DNA of 64,000 nucleotides from Ptiloglossa arizonensis (lineage: Eukaryota; Arthropoda; Insecta; Hymenoptera; Colletidae): positions 434,001-498,000 of the forward strand of contig NW_027478525.1 in assembly GCF_051014685.1 (NCBI RefSeq). The letters run 5' to 3'. This document shows positions 23,475 to 35,538 of the stretch, one piece after another (within the stretch, counting starts at the first letter, position 1; each line of letters begins with the position of its first letter). Both the position numbers and the translations under genes were made by a program. Below the pieces are notes generated by a model. The model had not been told where the DNA came from. It made no database searches and saw only the letters and a list, made by a program, of their open reading frames with translations.

Positions 23475-25574
23475 GGCCGTTCCAGTTATTCGTTTCGAGC
23501 ATCAGAACTGCGAAAATTTTGAGTTTCTCAAGCGTTTCTTACATCCAAACTGCCATATCTCGTGAACGGATTGACCAATCCGCAAAATTTCTGTTGCATC
23601 TGAAAGTAGAAACTCGCCCGATTACAACGGTATGCGCACTTTTCCCCTAGGCGGTTCTAGTTATTCGTTTCGAGCATCAGAACAGCCAAAATTTTGAGTT
23701 TCTCAAGCGTTTCTTACATCCAAACTGCCATATCTCGCGAACGGATTGACCGATCCGCAAAATTTCTGTTGCATCTGAAAGTAGAAACTCGCCCGATTAC
23801 AAGGGTATGCCCACTTTTCCCCTAGGCCGTTCTAGTTATTCGTTTCAAGCATCAGAACTGCCCAAATTTTGAGTTTATCAAGCGTTTCTTACCTTCAAAC
23901 TGCCATATCTCGCGAACGGAACGATCAATCCGCAAAATTTCTGTTGCATCTGAAAGTAGACACTCGCCCGATTACAACGGTATGCGTACTTCTCCCCTAG
24001 GCCGTTCTAGTCATACGTTTCGAGCATCGGAACTGCGAAAATTTCGAGTTTCTCAAGCGTTTCTTGCATCCAAACTGCCATATCTCGCTAAGGGATTGAC
24101 CGATCCGCAAAATTTCTGTTGCATCTTAAAGTAGAAACTCGCCCGATTACAACGGTATGCCCACTTTTCCCCTAGGCCGTTCTAGTTATTCGTTTCGAGC
24201 ACCAGAACTGCGAAAATTTTGAGTTTCTCAAGCGTTTCTTAAATCCAAACGGCCATATCTCGCGAACGGATTGACCAATCCGCAAAATTTCTGTTGCATT
24301 TGAAAGTAGAAACTCGCCCGATTACAACGGTATGCGCACTTTTCCCCCACGCCGTTCTAGTTACTCGTTTCTAGCATCAGAACTGCGAAAATTTTGAGTT
24401 TCTCAAGCGTTTCTTACCTCCAAACTGCCATATCTCGCGAACGGATTGACCAATCTGCAAAATTTCTGTTGCTTCTGAAAGTAGAAACTCGCCCGATTAC
24501 AACGGTATGCGCACTTTTCCCCTAGGCCGTTCCAGTTATTCGTTTCGAGCATCAGAACTGCGAAAATTTTGAGTTTCTCAAGCGTTTCTTACATCCAAAC
24601 TGCCATATCTCGTGAACGGATTGACCAAACCGCAAAATTTCTGTTGCATCTGAAAGTAGAAACTCGCCCCATTACTACGGTATGCGCACTTTTCCCCTAG
24701 GCGGTTCTAGTTATTCGTTTCGAGCATCAGAACAGCCAAAATTTTGAGTTTCTCAAGCGTTTCTTACATCCAAACTGCCATATCTCGCGAACGGATTGAC
24801 AGATCCGCAAAATTTCTGTTGCATCTGAAAGTAGAAACTCGCCCGATTACAAGGGTATGCCCACTTTTCCCCTAGGCCGTTCTAGTTATTCGTTTCAAGC
24901 ATCAGAACTGCGCAAATTTTGAGTTTATCAAGCGTTTCTTACCTTCAAACTGCCATATCTCGCGAACGGAACGATCAATCCGCAAAATTTCTGTTGCATC
25001 TGAAAGTAGACACTCGCCCGATTACAACGGTATGCGTACTTCTCCCCTAGGCCGTTCTAGTCATACGTTTCGAGCATCAGAACTGCGAAAATTTCGAGTT
25101 TCTCAAGCGTTTCTTGCATCCAAACTGCCATCTCTCGCTAAGGGATTGACCGATCCGCAAAATTTCTGTTGCATCTTAAAGTAGAAACTCGCCCGATTAC
25201 AACGGTATGCCCACTTTTCCCCTAGGCCGTTCTAGTTATTCGTTTCGAGCACTAGAACTGCGAAAATTTTGAGTTTCTCAAGCGTTTCTTAAATCCAAAC
25301 GGCCATATCTCGCGAACGGATTGACCAATCCGCAAAATTTCTGTTGCATTTGAAAGTAGAAACTCGCCCGATTACAACGGTATGCGCACTTTTCCCCCAC
25401 GCCGTTCTAGTTACTCGTTTCTAGCATCAGAACTGCGAAAATTTTGAGTTTCTCAAGCGTTTCTTACCTCCAAACTGCCATATCTCGCGAACGGATTGAC
25501 CAATCTGCAAAATTTCTGTTGCTTCTGAAAGTAGAAACTCGCCCGATTACAACGGTATGCGCACTTTTCCCCTA
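23475..25574 (+). repeat. 6-monomer tandem duplication (1050 bp x 2)
   Basis: 23475-24524 and 24525-25574 have the same six types: ctcgtgaacgg; ggcgg with cagaacagcc; acaagggtatgccc with tttatcaagcg; tcatacgtttcgagc; gcacc/actag with ttaaatcc; and cccccacgcc. Private differences (ccaaaccg, cccattactacgg, catctctcgc in copy 2; gcatcgg in copy 1) show independent point mutation after duplication. Confidence 0.88.
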
Positions 25575-28500
25575 GGCCGTTCTAGTTATTCGTTTCGAGC
25601 ATCAGAACTGCGAAAATTTTGAGTTTCTCAAGCGTTTCTTACATCCAAACGGCCATATCTCGCGAACGGATTGACCAATCCGCAAAATTTCTGTTGCATT
25701 TGAAAGTAGAAACTCGCCCGATTACAACGGTATGCGCACTTTTCCCCTGGGCCGTTCTAGTTATTCGTTTCGAGCGTCAGAACTGCGAAAATTTTGAGTT
25801 TCTAAAGCGTTTCTTATCTCCAAACTGCCATGTCTCGCGAACGGATTGGTAAATCCGCAAAATTTCTGTTGCTTGTGAAAGTAGAAACTCGCCCGATTAC
25901 AACGGTATGCGTACTTCTCCCCTAGGCCGTTCTAGTCATTCGTTTCGAGCATCAGAACTGCGAAAATTTTGAGTTTCTCAAGCGTTTCTTATCTCCAAAC
26001 TGCCATATCTCGCGAACGGATTGATCAATCCGCAAAATTTCTGTTGCGTCTGAAAGTAGACACTCGCCCGATTACAACCGTATGCGGACTTTTCCCCTAG
26101 GCCGTTCTAGTTACTCGTTTCTAGCATCAGAACTGCGAAAATTTCGAGTTTCTCAAGCGTTTCTTACATCCAAACTGCCATATCTCGCGAACCGATTGAC
26201 CGATCCGCAAAATTTCTGTTGCATCTGAAAGTAGAAACTCGCCCGATTACAACGGTATGCCCACTTTTCCCCTAGGCCGTTCTAGTTATTCGTTTCAAGC
26301 ATCAGAACTGCGCAAATTTTGAGTTTATCAAGCGTTTCTTACCTTCAAACTGCCATATCTCGCGAACGGAACGATCAATCCGCAAAATTTCTGTTGCATC
26401 TGAAAGTAGACACTCGCCCGATTACAACGGTATGCGTACTTCTCCCCTAGGCCGTTCTAGTCATACGTTTCGATCATCAGAACTGCGAAAATTTCGAGTT
26501 TCTCAAGCGTTTCTTGCATCCAAACTGCCATATTTCGCTAACGGATTGACCGATCCGCAAAATTTCTGTTGCATCTTAAAGTAGAAACTCGCCCGATTAC
26601 AACGGTATGCCCACTTTTCCCCTAGGCCGTTCTAGTTACTCGTTTCTAGCATCAGAACTGCGAAAATTTCGAGTTTCTCAAGCGTTTCTTACATCCAAAC
26701 TGCCATATCTCGCGAACCGATTGACCGATCCGCAAAATTTCTGTTGCATCTGAAAGTAGAAACTCGCCCGATTACAACGGTATGCCCACTTTTCTCCTAG
26801 GCCGATCTAGTTATTCGTTTCAAGCATCAGAACTGCGCAAATTTTGAGTTTCTCAAGCGTTTCTTACCTTCAAACTGCCATATCTCGCGAACGGATTGAC
26901 CGATCCGCAAAATTTCTGTTGCATCTGAAAGTAGAAACTCGCCCGACTACAACGGTATGCGCACTTTTCCCCTTGGCCGTTCCAGTTATTCGTTTCGAGC
27001 ATCAGAACTGCGAAAGTTTTGAGTTTCTCAAGCGTTTCTTACCTCCAAACTGCCATATCTCGCGAACGGATTGACCAATCCGCAAAATTTCTGTTGCATC
27101 TTAAAGTAGGGACTCGCCCGATTACAACGGTATGTGTAGTTTTCCCCTAGGCCGTTCCAGTTATTCGTTTCGAGCATCAGAACTGCGAAAATTTCGAGTT
27201 TCTCTAGCGTTTCTTACATCCAAACTGCCATATCTCGAGAACGGATTGATCAATCCGCAAAATTTCTGTTGCATCTGAAAGTAGAAACTCGCCCGATTAC
27301 AACGGTATGCGCACTTTTCCCCTAGGCGGTTCTAGTTATTCGTTTCGAGCATCAGAACTGCCAAAATTTTGAGTTTCTCAAGCGTTTCTTACCTCCAAAC
27401 TGCCATATCTCGCGAACGGATTGACCAATCCGCAAAATTTCTGTTGCATCTGAAAGTAGAAACTCGCCCGATTACAACGGTAGGTGTAGTTTTCCCCTAG
27501 GCCGTTCCAGTTATTCGTTTCGAGCATCAGAACTGCGAAAATTTTGAGTTTCTCAAGCGTTTCTTACCTCCAAACTACCATATCTCGCGAACGGAATGAC
27601 CAATCCGCAAAATTTCTATTGCATCTGAAAGTAGAAACTCGCCCGATTACAACGGTAGGTGTAGATTTCCCCTAGGCCGTTCTAGTTATTCGTTTCGAGC
27701 ATCAGAACTGCGAAAATTTTGAGTTTCTCAAGCGTTTCTTACTTCCAAACTGCCACATCTCGCGAACGGATCGACCAATCCGCAAAATTTCTGTTGTATC
27801 TGAAAGTAGAAACTCGCCCGATTTCAACGGTATGTGTAGTTTTCCCCTAGGCCGTTCCAGTTATTCGTTTCGAGCATCAGAACTGCGAAAATTTTGAGTT
27901 TCTCAAGCGTTTCTTACCTCCAAACTGCCATATCTCGCGAACGGATTGACCAATCCGCAAAATTTCTGTTGCATCTGAAAGTAGAAACTCGCCCGATTAC
28001 AACGGTATGTGTAGTTTTCCCCTAGGCGGTTCTAGTTATTCGTTTCGAGCATCAGAACTGCGAAAATTTTGAGTTTCTCAAGCGTTTCTTGCATCCAAAC
28101 TGCCATATCTCGCGAACGGATTGACCGATCCGCAAAATTTCTGTTGCATCTGAAAGTAGAAACTCGCCCGATTACAACGGTATGCCCACTTTTCCCCCAG
28201 GCCGTCCTAGTTATTCGTTTCAAGCATCAGAACTGCGAAAATTTTGAGTTTCTCAAGCGTTTCTTACATCCAAACGGCCATATCTCGCGAACGGATTGAC
28301 CAATCCGCAAAATTTCTGTTGCTTCTGAAAGTAGAAACTCGCCCGATTACAACGGTATGCGTACTTCTCCCCTAGGCCGTTCTAGTCATTCGTTTCGAGC
28401 ATCAGAACTGCGAAAATATTGAGTTTCTCAAGCGTTTCTTATCTCCAAACTGCCATATCTCGCGAACGGATTGACCAATCCGCAAAATTTCTGTTGCATC

Positions 28501-29408
28501 TGAAAGTAGAAACTCGCCCGATTACAACGGTATGCGTACTTTTCCCCTAGGCCGTTCTAGTTACTCGTTTCGAGCATCAGAACTGCGAAAATTTTGAGTT
28601 TCTCAAGCGTTTCTTACCTTCAAACTGCCATATCTCGCGAACGGAACGATCAATCCGCAAAATTTCTGTTGCATCTGAAAGTAGACACTCGCCCGATTAC
28701 AACGGTATGCGTACTTCTCCTCTAGGCCGTTCTAGTCATTCGTTTCGAGCATCAGAACTGCGAAAATTTCGAGTTTCTCAAGCGTTTCTTGCATCCAAAC
28801 TGCCATATCTCGCGAACGGATTGACCGATCCGCAAAATTTCTGTTGCATCTGAAAGTAGAAACTCGCCCGATTACAACGGTATCCCCACTTTTCCCCTAG
28901 GCCGATCTAGTTATTCGTTTCAAGCATCAGAACTGCGCAAATTTTGAGTTTCTCAAGCGTTTCTTACCTTCAAACTGCCATATCTCGCGAACGGATTGAC
29001 CGATCCGCAAAATTTCTGTTGCATCTGAAAGTAGAAACTCGCCCGACTACAACGGTATGCGCACTTTTCCCCTTGGCCGTTCCAGTTATTCGTTTCGAGC
29101 ATCAGAACTGCGAAAATTTTGAGTTTCTCAAGCGTTTCTTACCTCCAAACTGCCATATCTCGCGAACGGATTGACCAATCCGCAAAATTTCTGTTGCATC
29201 TTAAAGTAGGGACTCGCCCGATTACAACGGTATGTGTAGTTTTCCCCTAGGCCGTTCCAGTTATTCGTTTCGAGCATCAGAACTGCGAAAATTTCGAGTT
29301 TCTCTAGCGTTTCTTACATCCAAACTGCCATATCTCGAGAACGGATTGATCAATCCGCAAAATTTCTGTTGCATCTGAAAGTAGAAACTCGCCCGATTAC
29401 AACGGTAT
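25408..29408 (+). repeat. Copy 2 of the 4.0-kb block at 1085-5085
   Basis: Matches the earlier block at an offset of 24323. It runs directly into the 12-mer tandem run, so its second half is also 12-mer unit 1 and part of unit 2. A third, shorter relative (the gcttgtgaaag, ttgcgtctg, acaaccgtatgcgg and tttcgatcatcag monomers) lies at about 55880-56880. Confidence 0.85.
26844..28943 (+). repeat. 12-mer HOR tandem run, unit 1 (2100 bp)
   Basis: Twelve distinct monomers. The order includes ccttggcc, ttaaagtaggg, ctcgagaacggattgatc, ggcgg/ctgccaaaa, taggtgtag, gtgtagatttcc, gatcgacc with ttgtatctg, ggcgg, ccgtcctag, aaaatattg, gaacgatc with cttctcctctagg, and tatccccac. A private change is gcgaaagttttg at 27011. 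Only one of the twelve carries the perfect 16-bp palindrome (27242-27257). Confidence 0.92.
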
Positions 29409-31043
29409 GCGCACTTTTCCCCTAGGCGGTTCTAGTTATTCGTTTCGAGCATCAGAACTGCCAAAATTTTGAGTTTCTCAAGCGTTTCTTACCTCCAAAC
29501 TGCCATATCTCGCGAACGGATTGACCAATCCGCAAAATTTCTGTTGCATCTGAAAGTAGAAACTCGCCCGATTACAACGGTAGGTGTAGTTTTCCCCTAG
29601 GCCGTTCCAGTTATTCGTTTCGAGCATCAGAACTGCGAAAATTTTGAGTTTCTCAAGCGTTTCTTACCTCCAAACTACCATATCTCGCGAACGGAATGAC
29701 CAATCCGCAAAATTTCTATTGCATCTGAAAGTAGAAACTCGCCCGATTACAACGGTAGGTGTAGATTTCCCCTAGGCCGTTCTAGTTATTCGTTTCGAGC
29801 ATCAGAACTGCGAAAATTTTGAGTTTCTCAAGCGTTTCTTACTTCCAAACTGCCACATCTCGCGAACGGATCGACCAATCCGCAAAATTTCTGTTGTATC
29901 TGAAAGTAGAAACTCGCCCGATTTCAACGGTATGTGTAGTTTTCCCCTAGGCCGTTCCAGTTATTCGTTTCGAGCATCAGAACTGCGAAAATTTTGAGTT
30001 TCTCAAGCGTTTCTTACCTCCAAACTGCCATATCTCGCGAACGGATTGACCAATCCGCAAAATTTCTGTTGCATCTGAAAGTAGAAACTCGCCCGATTAC
30101 AACGGTATGTGTAGTTTTCCCCTAGGCGGTTCTAGTTATTCGTTTCGAGCATCAGAACTGCGAAAATTTTGAGTTTCTCAAGCGTTTCTTGCATCCAAAC
30201 TGCCATATCTCGCGAACGGATTGACCGATCCGCAAAATTTCTGTTGCATCTGAAAGTAGAAACTCGCCCGATTACAACGGTATGCCCACTTTTCCCCCAG
30301 GCCGTCCTAGTTATTCGTTTCAAGCATCAGAACTGCGAAAATTTTGAGTTTCTCAAGCGTTTCTTACATCCAAACGGCCATATCTCGCGAACGGATTGAC
30401 CAATCCGCAAAATTTCTGTTGCTTCTGAAAGTAGAAACTCGCCCGATTACAACGGTATGCGTACTTCTCCCCTAGGCCGTTCTAGTCATTCGTTTCGAGC
30501 ATCAGAACTGCGAAAATATTGAGTTTCTCAAGCGTTTCTTATCTCCAAACTGCCATATCTCGCGAACGGATTGACCAATCCGCAAAATTTCTGTTGCATC
30601 TGAAAGTAGAAACTCGCCCGATTACAACGGTATGCGTACTTTTCCCCTAGGCCGTTCTAGTTACTCGTTTCGAGCATCAGAACTGCGAAAATTTTGAGTT
30701 TCTCAAGCGTTTCTTACCTTCAAACTGCCATATCTCGCGAACGGAACGATCAATCCGCAAAATTTCTGTTGCATCTGAAAGTAGACACTCGCCCGATTAC
30801 AACGGTATGCGTACTTCTCCTCTAGGCCGTTCTAGTCATTCGTTTCGAGCATCAGAACTGCGAAAATTTCGAGTTTCTCAAGCGTTTCTTGCATCCAAAC
30901 TGCCATATCTCGCGAACGGATTGACCGATCCGCAAAATTTCTGTTGCATCTGAAAGTAGAAACTCGCCCGATTACAACGGTATCCCCACTTTTCCCCTAG
31001 GCCGATCTAGTTATTCGTTTCAAGCATCAGAACTGCGCAAATT
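28944..31043 (+). repeat. 12-mer HOR tandem run, unit 2 (2100 bp)
   Basis: Same order of twelve types as unit 1 with very few differences. The perfect palindrome is at 29342-29357. The near identity of adjacent units indicates recent duplication or active homogenisation. Confidence 0.93.
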
Positions 31044-32793
31044 TTGAGTTTCTCAAGCGTTTCTTACCTTCAAACTGCCATATCTCGCGAACGGATTGAC
31101 CGATCCGCAAAATTTCTGTTGCATCTGAAAGTAGAAACTCGCCCGACTACAACGGTATGCGCACTTTTCCCCTTGGCCGTTCCAGTTATTCGTTTCGAGC
31201 ATCAGAACTGCGAAAATTTTGAGTTTCTCATGCGTTTCTTACCTCCAAACTGCCATATCTCGCGAACGGATTGACCAATGCGCAAAATTTCTGTTGCATC
31301 TTAAAGTAGGGACTCGCCCGATTACAACGGTATGTGTAGTTTTCCCCTAGGCCGTTCCAGTTATTCGTTTCGAGCATCAGAACTGCGAAAATTTTGAGTT
31401 TCTCAAGCGTTTCTTACCTCCAAACTACCATATCTCGCGAACGGAATGACCAATCCGCAAAATTTCTATTGCATCTGAAAGTAGAAACTCGCCCGATTAC
31501 AACGGTAGGTGTAGATTTCCCCTAGGCCGTTCTAGTTATTCGTTTCGAGCATCAGAACTGCGAAAATTTTGAGTTTCTCAAGCGTTTCTTACTTCCAAAC
31601 TGCCACATCTCGCGAACGGATCGACCAATCCGCAAAATTTCTGTTGTATCTGAAAGTAGAAACTCGCCCGATTTCAACGGTATGTGTAGTTTTCCCCTAG
31701 GCCGTTCCAGTTATTCGTTTCGAGCATCAGAACTGCGAAAATTTTGAGTTTCTCAAGCGTTTCTTACCTCCAAACTGCCATATCTCGCGAACGGATTGAC
31801 CAATCCGCAAAATTTCTGTTGCATCTGAAAGTAGAAACTCGCCCGATTACAACGGTATGTGTAGTTTTCCCCTAGGCGGTTCTAGTTATTCGTTTCGAGC
31901 ATCAGAACTGCGAAAATTTTGAGTTTCTCAAGCGTTTCTTGCATCCAAACTGCCATATCTCGCGAACGGATTGACCGATCCGCAAAATTTCTGTTGCATC
32001 TGAAAGTAGAAACTCGCCCGATTACAACGGTATGCCCACTTTTCCCCCAGGCCGTCCTAGTTATTCGTTTCAAGCATCAGAACTGCGAAAATTTTGAGTT
32101 TCTCAAGCGTTTCTTACATCCAAACGGCCATATCTCGCGAACGGATTGACCAATCCGCAAAATTTCTGTTGCTTCTGAAAGTAGAAACTCGCCCGATTAC
32201 AACGGTATGCGTACTTCTCCCCTAGGCCGTTCTAGTCATTCGTTTCGAGCATCAGAACTGCGAAAATATTGAGTTTCTCAAGCGTTTCTTATCTCCAAAC
32301 TGCCATATCTCGCGAACGGATTGACCAATCCGCAAAATTTCTGTTGCATCTGAAAGTAGAAACTCGCCCGATTACAACGGTATGCGTACTTTTCCCCTAG
32401 GCCGTTCTAGTTACTCGTTTCGAGCATCAGAACTGCGAAAATTTTGAGTTTCTCAAGCGTTTCTTACCTTCAAACTGCCATATCTCGCGAACGGAACGAT
32501 CAATCCGCAAAATTTCTGTTGCATCTGAAAGTAGACACTCGCCCGATTACAACGGTATGCGTACTTCTCCTCTAGGCCGTTCTAGTCATTCGTTTCGAGC
32601 ATCAGAACTGCGAAAATTTCGAGTTTCTCAAGCGTTTCTTGCATCCAAACTGCCATATCTCGCGAACGGATTGACCGATCCGCAAAATTTCTGTTGCATC
32701 TGAAAGTAGAAACTCGCCCGATTACAACGGTATCCCCACTTTTCCCCTAGGCCGATCTAGTTATTCGTTTCAAGCATCAGAACTGCGCAAATT
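31044..32793 (+). repeat. 12-mer HOR tandem run, unit 3, reduced to 10 monomers (1750 bp)
   Basis: Two consecutive monomers are missing compared with units 1 and 2, including the one with the perfect palindrome. The junction falls at about 31340-31400, within sequence common to both parental monomers, as expected for unequal crossing-over between monomers in register. Private changes ctcatgcg and gaccaatgcgc are shared with unit 4 at 32794, so those two units share a recent ancestor. Confidence 0.92.
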
Positions 32794-33600
32794 TTGAGTT
32801 TCTCAAGCGTTTCTTACCTTCAAACTGCCATATCTCGCGAACGGATTGACCGATCCGCAAAATTTCTGTTGCATCTGAAAGTAGAAACTCGCCCGACTAC
32901 AACGGTATGCGCACTTTTCCCCTTGGCCGTTCCAGTTATTCGTTTCGAGCATCAGAACTGCGAAAATTTTGAGTTTCTCATGCGTTTCTTACCTCCAAAC
33001 TGCCATATCTCGCGAACGGATTGACCAATGCGCAAAATTTCTGTTGCATCTTAAAGTAGGGACTCGCCCGATTACAACGGTATGTGTAGTTTTCCCCTAG
33101 GCCGTTCCAGTTATTCGTTTCGAGCATCAGAACTGCGAAAATTTCGAGTTTCTCTAGCGTTTCTTACATCCAAACTGCCATATCTCGCGAACGGATGGAT
33201 CAATCCGCAAAATTTCTGTTGCATCTGAAAGTAGAAACTCGCCCGATTACAACGGTATGCGCACTTTTCCCCTAGGCGGTTCTAGTTATTCGTTTCGAGC
33301 ATCAGAACTGCCAAAATTTTGAGTTTCTCAAGCGTTTCTTACCTCCAAACTGCCATATCTCGCGAACGGATTGACCAATCCGCAAAATTTCTGTGCATCT
33401 GAAAGTAGAAACTCGCCCGATTACAACGGTAGGTGTAGTTTTCCCCTAGGCCGTTCCAGTTATTCGTTTCGAGCATCGGAACTGCGAAAATTTTGAGTTT
33501 CTCAAGCGTTTCTTACCTCCAAACTACCATATCTCGCGAACGGATTGACCAATCCGCAAAATTTCTATTGCATCTGAAAGTAGAAACTCGCCCGATTACA
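32794..33600 (+). repeat. 12-mer HOR tandem run, unit 4, partial
   Basis: Carries the ctcatgcg and gaccaatgcgc changes of unit 3 but keeps the monomers unit 3 lost; the palindrome site reads ggatggatcaatccg. A single-base deletion lies near 33393 (ctgtgcatc). The order leaves the 12-mer near 33600, where gcgtacttct replaces the expected taggtgtagatttcc. Confidence 0.85.
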
Positions 33601-33789
33601 ACGGTATGCGTACTTCTCCCCTAGGCCGTTCTAGTCATTCGTTTCGAGCATCAGAACTGCGAAAATATTGAGTTTCTCAAGCGTTTCTTACCTCCAAACT
33701 GCCATATCTCGCGAACGGATTGACCAATCCGCAAAATTTCTGTTGCATCTGAAAGTAGAAACTCGCCCGATTACAACGGTATGCCCACT

Positions 33790-35538
33790 TTTCCCCTAGG
33801 CCGTTCTAGTTATTCGTTTCAAGCATCAGAACTGCGCAAATTTTGAGTTTCTCAAGCGTTTCTTACCTTCAAACTGTCATATCTCGCGAACGGAACGATC
33901 AATCCGCAAAATTTCTGTTGCATCTGAAACTAGACTCTCGCCCGATTTCAACGGTATGTGTAGTTTTCCCCTAGGCCGTTCCAGTTATTCGTTTCGAGCA
34001 TCAGAACTGCGAAAATTTTGAGTTACTCAAGCGTTTCTTACCTCCAAACTGCCATATCTCGCGAACGGATTGACCAATCCGCAAAATTTCTGTTGCATCT
34101 GAAAGTAGAAACTTGCCCGATTACAACGGTATGCGTACTTTTCCCCTAGGCCGTTCTAGTTACTCGTTTCGAGCATCAGAACTGCGAAAATTTTGAGTTT
34201 CTCAAGCGTTTCTTACATTCAAACTGCCATATCTCGCGAACGGAAGGATCAATCCGCAAAATTTCTGTTGCATCTGAAAGTAGACACTCGCCCGATTACA
34301 ACGGTATGCGTACTTCTCCTCTAGGCCGTTCTAGTCATTCGTTTCGAGCATCAGAACTGCGAAAATTTCGAGTTTCTCAAGCGTTTCTTGCATCCAAACT
34401 GCCATATCTCGCGAACGGATTGACCGATCCGCAAAATTTCTGTTGCATCTGAAAGTAGAAACTCGCCCGATTACAACGGTATCCCCACTTTTCCCCTAGG
34501 CCGATCTAGTTATTCGTTTCAAGCATCAGAACTGCGCAAATTTTGAGTTTCTCAAGCGTTTCTTACCTTCAAACTGCCATATCTCGCGAACGGATTGACC
34601 GATCCGCAAAATTTCTGTTGCATCTGAAAGTAGAAACTCGCCCGACTACAACGGTATGTGTAGTTTTCCCCTAGGCCGTTCCAGTTATTCGTTTCGAGCA
34701 TCAGAACTGCGAAAATTTCGAGCTTCTCTAGCGTTTCTTACTTCCAAACTGCCACATCTCGCGAACGGATCGACCAATCCGCAGATTTCTGTTGCATCTG
34801 AAAGTAGAAACTCGCCCGATTACAACGGTATGTGTAGTTTTCCCCTAGGCGGTTCTAGTTATTCGTTTCGAGCATCAGAACTGCGAAAATTTTGAGTTTC
34901 TGAAGCGTTTCTTGCATCCAAACTGCCATATCTCGCGAACGGATTGACCGATCCGCAAAATTTCTGTTGCATCTGAAAGTAGAAACTCGCCCGATTACAA
35001 CGGTATGCCCACTTTTCCCTTAGGCCGTCCTAGTTATTCGTTTCAAGCATCAGAACTGCGAAAATTTTGAGTTTCTCAAGCGTTTCTTACATCCAAACGG
35101 CCATATCTCGCGAACGGATTGACCAATCCGCAAAATTTCTGTTGCTTCTGAAAGTAGAAACTCGCCCGATTACAACGGTATGCGTACTTTTCCCCTAGGC
35201 GGTTCTAGTTATTCGTTTCGAGCATCAGAACTGCCAAAATTTTGAGTTTCTGAAGCGTTTCTTGCATCCAAACTGCCATATCTCGCGAACGGATTGACCG
35301 ATCCGCAAAATTTCTGTTGCATCTGAAAGTAGAAACTCGCCCGATTACAACGGTAGGTGTAGTTTTCCCCTAGGCCGTTCTAGTTACTCGTTTCGAGCAT
35401 CAGAACTGCGAAAATTTTGAGTTTCTCAAGCGTTTCTTACCTCCAAACTGCCATATCTCGCGAACGGATTGACCAATCCGCAAAATTTCTGTTGCATCTG
35501 AAAGTAGAAACTCGCCCGATTACAACGGTACGTGTAGT
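33790..35538 (+). repeat. 10-monomer HOR unit, copy 1
   Basis: Begins at the aactgtcat monomer with gaaactagac, followed by gagttactcaagcg, aacttgccc, gaaggatcaatcc, cttctcctctagg, tatccccac and gagcttctctagcg. A single-base deletion (gcagatttc) lies near 34784. Repeated from 35539 at offset 1749, then at 1924. Confidence 0.87.

Noticed and set aside
31044..32793. 10-mer unit and other exact tandem copies as assembly artefacts
   Set aside because: Cannot be excluded without reads, but most copies carry private substitutions, which argues against simple mis-joining. Kept as real with this caution.
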